Positions 1 to 4,964 of a stretch of DNA of 5,042 bases are shown here, piece after piece. Made by a program: the position numbers and the translations under genes. The notes below the pieces were generated by a model. The model was given only the letters and a program-made list of their open reading frames with translations. It had not been told where the DNA came from and made no database searches. Positions within the stretch are counted from its first letter, which is position 1; the number at the start of each line of letters is the position of its first letter. This DNA is from Planctomycetota bacterium (GTDB lineage: Bacteria; Planctomycetota; UBA11346): the NCBI GenBank assembly GCA_007131555.1, contig SLQH01000291.1, positions 1 to 5,042 on the forward strand. The letters run 5' to 3'.

Positions 1-1707
1 CACGCAGAGAACGGCATGGTGGTCTGTTTCAATAATTCCGGCCAACGGCTGTGGTCAACCCCCACCCAGGCCCTGTGGAGATTAAGCGACCTCGAGACGC
101 CGGCTCCTCGCATCATTGGCAACCGACTCATCGTCTCAGGCCAGGTCGCGCCAGGCACACAATCGCAGCGGTCAGCGTTTGTCGCTGATCACCTGGTGGG
201 TCTCGACAGTACGAGTGGTGAGGTGGTCTGGCAACGCGCTACCGATGGCTGGGCCGCCAATCGTTGCGCGGTGCTGCGGGTCGCCAATGCCCACCACCAG
301 CGTGATGTGATCATCACCGCATCAGGACAGATCATCGATGCGGATGACGGACGGCTGTGGCATGCCAGTACCATGAGCCATAGCGATTTTCGCCAACCGC
401 CCGTGGTCGATGGCCAGACGGTCATCCTCGGCGGCACCGAGCATGCCATTCGCATCTGGCTGGACCAAGACAATCTGGTCTGTTGGCGGCCGTTATGGAA
501 CATGCAACGCTACAAGCGCAATATGCGCTGGCTGCCTCCGGCTATCTATCAGGGGGCATTCTATAGCATCAAGCCCTCCCACAATCACAGCGAACATTCT
601 CCAGTGCCGATGGCAGATGTCTACGTCCACGACCTCGCCACCGGACATCATATCTCCACGCGCAAACCGGGCATCGACAACACCCTTGATGCTCGGGCAG
701 CTGTGGTAGCCGGCGATAAGCTATTCGTCATCAGCGGCGGGTCATCCGGTTTTGCGGTCCGTAATCTGACACCGCAGGCGTTGATCTATACCGCTGATGC
801 CCAATTGGTCGCCGTCAGTGTCAATGATGGACTCACGGCGGGGTCTCCACCGGTATTTGCCAAAGACCGGATGTTTCTCAACAACAATGCCGAGGTGGTC
901 GCCATTGCCATCCGCGACCAAGAAGGTCTGCGTTATGCCGCTAATGCGGTGGCCAGCGAACTCACTGCTCGTCATCTGGCGATGCCGTTGTCGGCGCGTC
1001 TATCACAACAGCCCAAAGACATCGCTGGAACTCCAGATGCACCAGAAGACATGACAGGCCTGATTACTCCGTTCACGACCGGCACCATGCCGCATGATAT
1101 GCTGATGATGGGCCCACTGCCACACCGGCCGGATTCGACCGCCCATCCCTCCTTTGATCCCCCTCATCCCATACCACAAACGACAACCACACTACAGATC
1201 GGAACCCAGTCCTTCTCCTTCCGCCCACTGCTCGCATCAGAGCACCGGGTACATGGTACTTCCAATCGAGATTACGGAACTGAAGCTTATGCTCCAACAG
1301 TGATTCCCAATCTCTCGGCACTGTTCGGAGAAAACCCGCAGCAACGCGGAATCTATCTGGCAGGAGTGATGCACACCATGACTCCGCAAGTCATGTCACT
1401 ATCGTTGCGAAACACCGATCTTTGGCTAGCTGGTCAATATGTGAGAGCACACGATCAAGTCCGTATCAGTCCTGGATACTACCCCGTTCTGCTACGTATT
1501 CAATTCGGTCGCCTGCCGCCCGGCATTGATGTCTCGAGACTCCCAGCGCGAGCGTTGTTCTGGAGCAGAGAGGACCCCCAGGAACTGCTTCACGAGTGGT
1601 TTGAACAGCTGCGTCATTACCAACCGTTGATCAACTGGTGTCTTGAACACGGCCAGGGTGTTGGCGCCGGCGCTCTGCGATTGGCTTTACAGCGGCTCAA
1701 TGACTAA
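1..1707 (+). CDS. PQQ-like beta-propeller repeat protein, 5' partial
   Basis: The reading frame is open from base 1 (His-Ala-Glu-Asn-Gly before the first Met at 16), and those residues fit a propeller blade, so the true start lies upstream. At least 568 residues remain. Counting from the Met at 16, blade-like strands of the 'LxxLDxxTGxxxW' type are seen at about residues 2-13, 60-72 (LVGLDSTSGEVVW), 98-115 (ending DADDGRLW), 136-160, 201-216 (YVHDLATG) and 263-272. This resembles PQQ-binding-like (BamB-type) propellers, which serve as periplasmic scaffolds or dehydrogenase domains. No PQQ-dehydrogenase catalytic residues or heme motif (CxxCH) were recognised, so an enzymatic role is not supported. 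A Pro/Thr/His-rich linker (about 331-392) leads to a C-terminal beta-rich region (about 393-500) with 'LWLAGQYV' and 'SPGYYPVLLRI', like the small sugar-binding-type domains of PVC exported proteins. Residues 520-563 look helical. Any signal peptide would be outside the window. Function unknown; the propeller call is fairly sure. Confidence 0.8.
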   Translation, partial: HAENGMVVCFNNSGQRLWSTPTQALWRLSDLETPAPRIIGNRLIVSGQVAPGTQSQRSAFVADHLVGLDSTSGEVVWQRATDGWAANRCAVLRVANAHHQRDVIITASGQIIDADDGRLWHASTMSHSDFRQPPVVDGQTVILGGTEHAIRIWLDQDNLVCWRPLWNMQRYKRNMRWLPPAIYQGAFYSIKPSHNHSEHSPVPMADVYVHDLATGHHISTRKPGIDNTLDARAAVVAGDKLFVISGGSSGFAVRNLTPQALIYTADAQLVAVSVNDGLTAGSPPVFAKDRMFLNNNAEVVAIAIRDQEGLRYAANAVASELTARHLAMPLSARLSQQPKDIAGTPDAPEDMTGLITPFTTGTMPHDMLMMGPLPHRPDSTAHPSFDPPHPIPQTTTTLQIGTQSFSFRPLLASEHRVHGTSNRDYGTEAYAPTVIPNLSALFGENPQQRGIYLAGVMHTMTPQVMSLSLRNTDLWLAGQYVRAHDQVRISPGYYPVLLRIQFGRLPPGIDVSRLPARALFWSREDPQELLHEWFEQLRHYQPLINWCLEHGQGVGAGALRLALQRLND

Positions 1708-1720
1708 TACTAACACGACG

Positions 1721-1879
1721 ACTCAGGCGGGGAAGCAACAAAAGGGCCCTGTAACTACTCAGACAAATGTCTTTCTTGGCACAATGGCCGGCCTGGGATC
1801 GCTGAGCCCCAGCTCGGCTGGTTTGAAAAGAGCGCGCAGTGCGTTGCCTTCCGGCCTTTTTGTTGCCCTCCGCCTGAGT
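1721..1879. repeat. long imperfect inverted repeat, about 26 bp per arm
   Basis: ACTCAGGCGG (1721-1730) is the exact reverse complement of 1870-1879, extended by a G-T and a G-C pair (1731-1732 with 1868-1869). After a small AA/C internal loop, GCAACAAAAGGGCC (1735-1748) pairs with GGCCTTTTTGTTGC (1853-1866), with one G-U wobble. The result is a nearly continuous stem of about 26 pairs enclosing roughly 100 bases. The left arm resembles the right end of the 135-bp mini-element (GTAACTACTCAGGCGG on the minus strand), with TAAC at 1711-1714 and about 5 extra bases before ACTCAGGCGG. It may therefore be a second, decayed element end. Confidence 0.75.
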
Positions 1880-1885
1880 AGTTAC
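1751..1885. mobile_element. 135-bp MITE-like mini-element with perfect 12-bp terminal inverted repeats
   Basis: GTAACTACTCAG at 1751-1762 and its exact reverse complement CTGAGTAGTTAC at 1874-1885 bound a 135-bp segment without a coding frame of its own. Directly inside the left end is a mini-hairpin AGACA-AA-TGTCT (1761-1772). A larger hairpin lies near the middle (1801-1818). Related ends recur at 4816 and 4934. Size, terminal repeats and lack of coding suggest a non-autonomous transposable element. The GTAA tips recall the termini of IS66-family elements, a recollection not tested here. The flanking 8 bases (AGGGCCCT left, TCTGGAAG right) do not match, so no target-site duplication is visible. 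A structured RNA or a REP-like palindromic unit remains possible. Confidence 0.55.
1801..1818 (+). repeat. central hairpin of the 135-bp mini-element
   Basis: GCTGAGC (1801-1807) pairs with GCTCGGC (1812-1818), with one G-U wobble, around a 4-base loop CCCA. It sits close to the midpoint of the element (1818). No T-run follows, so a terminator is unlikely. An 8-bp palindrome GGCCGGCC (1786-1793) lies just upstream, and its GGCCGG part can also pair with CCGGCC at 1851-1856. Confidence 0.5.
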
Positions 1886-1945
1886 TCTGGAAGTAAAACT
1901 CACTAACGGCATGCAGTGTGATCTGTCACGTCTGGCCCACGTATA

Positions 1946-2776
1946 TCACCAACGCTGCCGATAGCTGCGCGGTGGCATGCCGAAGCGGCGGCGGAAGGCC
2001 TTGCTGAAGGTGAAGGGGTCGCTGTAGCCGACCGCCGCTGCGATGGCGCTGATAGAATCAGCACTGTCCAGCAGCAGGTCGGCCGCCGTCTGCAACTTGC
2101 GCTCATTGAGATAGGCGACGGCGGTCAACCCTGAGTGGCGGCGTACCAAGCGGCTCAGGTGTGAACGATCGATACCACAGGCAGCGGCCCAGGCACTGAC
2201 GTTGGCCAACTCGCTAGCGCGTCGATCGGCTATGTCCTTGATACGGGCGAAACGGGCCAACGAGCCGTCTTGCGACCGTGGCATCTGCTGCAAGAGCCGG
2301 GTGCGCAGGCCCAGCACCAGGGCCTCGCACAGGAGGTCACAACGGGCATCCACCCAGGGCCCACCCTCACGAGCGACCCGCATGAGGCCCAGGATGTCAT
2401 CGGCCAGGGCCGTGTCGGGCACCGCCACCACCGGTGGCAGACCGCAGAGATGGTGGTCGAAGAGGACATCGGCTCGTTCGCCCTCGGCCACGATAATCCA
2501 CAAATCGACAGGCTGCGAGATGATCAAGCGATAGGTAGAGGGCTGCGTCATGATCAGCAGGGCTGGTGATTGAAGCAGGCAGGACGCCTGATCATCGCGT
2601 TGCACCGTGGCCGATCCTGCCACCACACAGGCGATGAACCAGCGTTTCATCAGGGTTCGCTCCACCGGCCCCGCCGTTCCCCAGTGTTCGTGGGCCACCC
2701 GCTGCACAAGACGCTGAGGGCCGCCCACCCCCAGGGTGATGCTGTCCTTGAAGGTGACCTCGGGGATGGTTCTCAT
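1946..2776 (-). CDS. AraC/XylS-family transcriptional regulator
   Basis: This is a 276-residue protein, usual length for an AraC regulator with an N-terminal sensing domain. Residues about 40-110 look like the cupin-type ligand-binding arm (KRWFIACVVAGSATV at about 44-58, then LQSPALLIMTQPS-TYRL). The C-terminal domain carries two helix-turn-helix units: the first at about 188-212 (VSAWAAACGIDRSHLSRLVRR), the second at about 241-263 (SISAIAAAVGYSDPFTFSKAFRRRFG), ending in the family hallmark F-G-x-x-P-x-x-Y-R. The ATG at 2776 is the only ATG before an in-frame TGA at 2789-2791; no good Shine-Dalgarno precedes it (GATGCCGCC). A TATGAT box (minus strand, 2788-2783) lies so close that the transcript might be nearly leaderless. 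The gene diverges from a sugar dehydrogenase-isomerase operon, so it is probably the local, effector-responsive activator. The effector is unknown. Confidence 0.93.
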   Translation of the reverse strand: MRTIPEVTFKDSITLGVGGPQRLVQRVAHEHWGTAGPVERTLMKRWFIACVVAGSATVQRDDQASCLLQSPALLIMTQPSTYRLIISQPVDLWIIVAEGERADVLFDHHLCGLPPVVAVPDTALADDILGLMRVAREGGPWVDARCDLLCEALVLGLRTRLLQQMPRSQDGSLARFARIKDIADRRASELANVSAWAAACGIDRSHLSRLVRRHSGLTAVAYLNERKLQTAADLLLDSADSISAIAAAVGYSDPFTFSKAFRRRFGMPPRSYRQRW

Positions 2777-2784
2777 GGCGGCAT

Positions 2785-2807
2785 CATATCACAGATTGAC
2801 AGATATG
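2785..2807. promoter_or_regulatory. candidate operator dyad CATATC-N11-GATATG
   Basis: CATATC (2785-2790) and GATATG (2802-2807) are perfect inverted 6-mers 11 bp apart. Within and across them ACAGAT occurs twice in direct orientation (2791-2796 and 2799-2804, period 8). The site contains the TTGACA hexamer and overlaps the TATGAT box of the AraC gene. A regulator bound here could therefore control both directions, including its own gene. AraC proteins often bind direct repeats, so either the dyad or the ACAGAT pair could be the true site. Confidence 0.4.
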
Positions 2808-2876
2808 CATCACCCGCCGCCATTCCCGCTGGTCTGTGCTGTCGCCATGATGATTGCGTCAGCACCCCACCCGATC

Positions 2877-2882
2877 AGGAGA
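2877..2882 (+). promoter_or_regulatory. Shine-Dalgarno AGGAGA setting the start of the oxidoreductase gene
   Basis: AGGAG with 5 bases of spacing precedes the ATG at 2887. This decides against the upstream in-frame TTG at 2854, which would add 11 residues (RQHPTRSGDP) with no resemblance to the family N-terminus. Confidence 0.8.
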
Positions 2883-2886
2883 CCCC

Positions 2887-3933
2887 ATGTCCGACATCCA
2901 CTTGGCCGTCATCGGTACCCGCAACATCGGCCGCAGCCATATCCGCCGCGCCCAGGCCTGCCCCGGGGTCCGGGTGACGGCCATTGTTGAACCAGATGCG
3001 CAGCGCCGTCAGGCCTGCGCCGAGGAGTTCTCCATCACCACTACCCACGCGAGCAGCGAAGCGTGTTTCGCCGATCCAGCCGTGGACGCGGTCGTCCTGG
3101 CCGTGCCCAATCATCTGCACGCGCCCTTGAGCATCGCCGCCATGGCGGCGGGCAAGCACGTGCTGGTCGAAAAGCCGATGGCTACCAGTGTTGCCGAGGC
3201 CGAGGCCATGGTGGCAGCTAGCCGACAGCATGACCGCACGCTGATGATCGGCATGAACCAACGCTTCAGTCCTCAGGTCGGCGGGCTCAAGCGCCTGCTG
3301 AGTGACGGCCGTCTGGGGCAGATCCAACTGGCCCGCTGCTGGTGGAACCGCAACCGCCCCGGTGCGGGCCTATGGCAGCGCGGCGACTGGTTCCTGACCA
3401 AGACTGCGGCCGGCGGAGGGCCCCTGATTGACATCGGCATCCATCGCCTGGATCAGGCTCTGTGGCTGCTTGGCTTTCCCCAGATCACCCAGGTCACGGC
3501 GCATTGCAGTTACGGCCTGGGGGCCCAGGAAGCCGCCGCGCGGGGCAAGCGCTATGACGTGGAAGATGCGGCCGAAGTCCAGCTCCAGCTGGCCAACGGC
3601 GGCTGCCTGCAATTGTCTACGTCGTATTTCCGCAATGGACCTGTGGCCGAAAGCCAGAACCTGCACCTGTTCGGCACCGCTGGTGGCTGCGACCTGGGCG
3701 CCGGCTCCTGGTGGCAGGGTGACCACGAGACTCCCACGATGCTGTCACTGCCCGTCGACGACACGTGGCCAAGCGCCTGCGTTGAACATTTCGCCCGGGT
3801 GCTGCGCGGTGACGAAGCGCTGTGCGCCACCCCCGAGCAGGGCCTGCTCACACAACGCCTGATTGCCTGTGCCTACGACAGTGCCCAGCAGCAGCGCAGC
3901 CTGCCCTTCCACCACGCTGGAGACCGCTCATGA
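2887..3933 (+). CDS. Gfo/Idh/MocA-family NAD(P)-dependent oxidoreductase
   Basis: This is a 348-residue protein, typical family length. The N-terminal Rossmann domain (about 5-120) opens with LAVIGTRNIGRSH (residues 6-18). The usual G-x-G-x-x-G reads G10-T-R-N-I-G15, with Arg12 in place of the second glycine. Next come VVLAVPNHLHA (about 69-79) and the diagnostic E95-K96-P97 cofactor/substrate motif. The C-terminal domain has GGGPLIDIGIHRLDQALWLLG (176-196), with the catalytic-type D182 and H186 (D-x-G-x-H). The family oxidises or reduces sugars, inositols, sugar acids or keto-sugar intermediates in the cytoplasm. No signal peptide is seen, unlike the exported Tat-dependent members common in PVC bacteria. 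The start ATG follows AGGAGA. The stop TGA overlaps the next gene's ATG, so the two are co-translated. The family call is very sure; the substrate is unknown. Confidence 0.96.
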   Translation: MSDIHLAVIGTRNIGRSHIRRAQACPGVRVTAIVEPDAQRRQACAEEFSITTTHASSEACFADPAVDAVVLAVPNHLHAPLSIAAMAAGKHVLVEKPMATSVAEAEAMVAASRQHDRTLMIGMNQRFSPQVGGLKRLLSDGRLGQIQLARCWWNRNRPGAGLWQRGDWFLTKTAAGGGPLIDIGIHRLDQALWLLGFPQITQVTAHCSYGLGAQEAAARGKRYDVEDAAEVQLQLANGGCLQLSTSYFRNGPVAESQNLHLFGTAGGCDLGAGSWWQGDHETPTMLSLPVDDTWPSACVEHFARVLRGDEALCATPEQGLLTQRLIACAYDSAQQQRSLPFHHAGDRS

Positions 3934-4748
3934 CCACCCCCGCTCTGACCCTGACCACTGCCAGCGGCACCATTCGCATCGGCTACCGTAGTCCCCAGTT
4001 GGGCCCGGCCCTTGATGCTGAGGCCAAGATGCAGTTGGCCTGCGCCTGCGGCATGGAGGTGATTGAACCCCAATGCAATCGGCGCGAGATCACCGATCTC
4101 ACCATGGCCGAGGACTATGCCGCCGCTGCGCGTCGCCACGGCATCGCGGTGCCCAGCTTCGGCTGTGACTTGCCCCTGCTGACGGCTGATCGAGCGGGCA
4201 ATCAGGCCCAACTGGATTTTGTCCTGGCTGTGGCCGAGCGTCTTGGGGCAGGGCATTTCTTCACCCGCGTCCTGCTGCCCCCGCCCGAAATGGTGCAGCC
4301 CGCCGCCTGGGATCAACTGTGCCACCACCTGCCACCATTATTGGACCGCTGCGCCACCGCGGGCCTGCACTGTGGCATCGAGGCCGACGGCGGCACCTTC
4401 ATCACCAGCGCCGAACGCCTGCTGCGCTTGATCTCCCTGGTGGACCACCCCGCCCTCGCCGCCAATTTCGACGCCTGCAACCTGTACCTTGGTGGCAGCG
4501 ACCCGCTGGCCGCGATTCCAGCCCTGGCTCCGCGCATCTGCAACGGCCACATCAAAGACGGCATCTGGCATCCTGCCCGACACGGTGAAGTGGACATTGG
4601 ACAGGGCGAACTTGACTGGCGCGCCCTGTTGGACGGTCTGCGTCGGCACGATCTCGCCATACCTCTGTTCATCGAACACTGCACAAGTCCTGAGCAGGTA
4701 CGCGCCGCCGCTCGGCATCTGCGGGAGTGCTGTGCGATGGGGTGTTGA
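3930..4748 (+). CDS. sugar phosphate isomerase/epimerase-like TIM-barrel protein (AP endonuclease 2 superfamily)
   Basis: This is a 272-residue protein of the xylose-isomerase-like TIM-barrel superfamily. Candidate metal ligands fall in the usual order: E151 (HCGIEAD), D181 (AANFDACN), H207 (NGHIKDG) and E249 (LFIEHC), plus E45/Q48 (MEVIEPQ) in an early strand. Such proteins bind a divalent metal and isomerise or epimerise sugars or keto-sugars; some are inosose dehydratases, tagatose/psicose epimerases or 3-keto-sugar enzymes. The start ATG (3930) overlaps the TGA of the oxidoreductase gene as ATGA, with GGAG at 3919-3922 as ribosome-binding site 7 bases upstream. An open frame reaches back to 3822, but an earlier start would lie deep in the upstream gene. 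Translational coupling suggests the two enzymes act in one pathway. The ending is rich in cysteine (C262-type region through CCAMGC), which is unusual. Family sure, reaction unknown. Confidence 0.9.
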   Translation: MTTPALTLTTASGTIRIGYRSPQLGPALDAEAKMQLACACGMEVIEPQCNRREITDLTMAEDYAAAARRHGIAVPSFGCDLPLLTADRAGNQAQLDFVLAVAERLGAGHFFTRVLLPPPEMVQPAAWDQLCHHLPPLLDRCATAGLHCGIEADGGTFITSAERLLRLISLVDHPALAANFDACNLYLGGSDPLAAIPALAPRICNGHIKDGIWHPARHGEVDIGQGELDWRALLDGLRRHDLAIPLFIEHCTSPEQVRAAARHLRECCAMGC

Positions 4749-4771
4749 TGAGATATCTTCGCCGCTGGTCG

Positions 4772-4797
4772 TACCAGTGCCTCATGGTTACCAGTGC
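4772..4797 (+). repeat. 9-bp direct repeat TACCAGTGC, two copies 17 bp apart
   Basis: TACCAGTGC occurs at 4772-4780 and 4789-4797. The repeats end 5 bp before a TATAAT box, so they could be a regulator-binding pair for a promoter reading right. They could also be a chance or insertion-related duplication. Confidence 0.5.
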
Positions 4798-4801
4798 TCT
4801 C

Positions 4802-4807
4802 TATAAT
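4802..4807 (+). promoter_or_regulatory. possible -10 box TATAAT
   Basis: A perfect TATAAT hexamer lies downstream of the TACCAGTGC repeats. No good -35 lies 16-18 bp upstream (the sequence there is near GCCTCA). If used, transcription would start near 4814, almost at the GTGACTACTCAG motif at 4816. Low confidence as a promoter. Confidence 0.25.
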
Positions 4808-4815
4808 TCCGAGGC

Positions 4816-4928
4816 GTGACTACTCAGAGACAACCTGTCTTCAGCAGTTCGCCTGCGGTTGTCAACCGCAGGCTATCAATTACGAGAGGGCCTTTGCGAT
4901 CTCTGCGCTCATTGCGTGAGACCATTAC
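4816..4928. mobile_element. second mini-element of the GTRACTACTCAG family, degenerate right end
   Basis: GTGACTACTCAG (4816-4827) matches the 135-bp element's end with one change (A to G). It is again followed at once by a mini-hairpin AGACA-ACC-TGTCT (4828-4840), and the similarity to the first copy continues to about 4841. A decayed inverted end may be GTGAGACCATTAC (4916-4928), whose reverse complement keeps GTAA and CTCA of the motif. That right boundary is weak. The centre carries the strong hairpin at 4851-4873. No TSD was seen and no coding is likely. Confidence 0.4.
4851..4873 (+). repeat. perfect 10-bp-stem hairpin with 3-base loop
   Basis: GCCTGCGGTT (4851-4860) and AACCGCAGGC (4864-4873) are exact reverse complements around the loop GTC. 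The following bases (TATCAATTA) are AT-rich but lack a T-run, so terminator activity is uncertain. It lies about 100 bp after the isomerase stop and could still end or stabilise the operon transcript. It occupies the centre of the second mini-element. Confidence 0.8.
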
Positions 4929-4933
4929 GGAAG

Positions 4934-4964
4934 GTAACTACTCATCTATGGGCTGGGTTGTCAA
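4934..4964 (+). repeat. third GTAACTACTCA motif with downstream GGTTGTCAA
   Basis: GTAACTACTCA (4934-4944) repeats the family motif in the same orientation as the copy at 4816. It is followed by GGCTG-GGTTGTCAA (4951-4964), which resembles GCCTGCGGTTGTCAA (4851-4865) of the second element. GGTTGTCAA is identical in both, exactly 99 bp apart. This suggests a partial tandem copy, or the left end of a larger element that runs past the window edge. The AGACA/TGTCT mini-hairpin is missing here. Confidence 0.5.

Larger units (their letters stand above)
1708..1945. other. intergenic region between convergent genes, filled with inverted repeats
   Basis: This 238-bp gap separates the 3' ends of the PQQ-like gene (+) and the AraC gene (-). 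No credible gene is seen. Nearly all of 1721-1885 takes part in inverted repeats, described separately. The rest (1886-1945) shows only a trivial GTGA-TCTG-TCAC dyad at 1918-1929. Because both genes end here, the structure may also stop transcription from both sides, but no hairpin is directly followed by a clean T-run on either strand. Confidence 0.8.
2777..2886. promoter_or_regulatory. divergent promoter region between the AraC gene and the oxidoreductase operon
   Basis: This 110-bp gap holds the start signals of two divergent units. On the plus strand a consensus -35 hexamer TTGACA lies at 2796-2801, but no good -10 follows at 16-18 bp (the sequence there is GC-rich, near CCATTC). This fits a promoter that needs an activator. 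On the minus strand TATGAT (2788-2783) could be a -10 for the AraC gene, with only a poor -35. A GC-rich repeat flanks the dyad (GGCGGC at 2777-2782, GCCGCC at 2816-2821). Promoter calls are tentative. Confidence 0.6.

Noticed and set aside
1853..1885. Intrinsic terminator using the T5 run at 1857-1861
   Set aside because: The T-run lies inside the 3' arm of the stem rather than after it, so it does not have the layout of a rho-independent terminator.
1721..1885. CRISPR array or tandem direct-repeat array
   Set aside because: The repeats are inverted and paired, not evenly spaced direct repeats with unique spacers, and no cas genes are present.
1743..1893. 8-bp target-site duplication flanking the mini-element
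   Set aside because: The left flank AGGGCCCT (1743-1750) and right flank TCTGGAAG (1886-1893) do not match; the left one is only a palindrome.
1643..1906. 87-residue frame overlapping the end of the PQQ-like gene and the mini-element
   Set aside because: It starts out of frame within a well supported gene and continues through the inverted repeats, with no RBS and no recognisable protein pattern.
2847..2990. Possible short upstream frame (ATGATG at 2847) before the oxidoreductase gene
   Set aside because: It is out of frame with the ATG at 2887, lacks an RBS and runs into the dehydrogenase gene. The AGGAGA site clearly serves the ATG at 2887.
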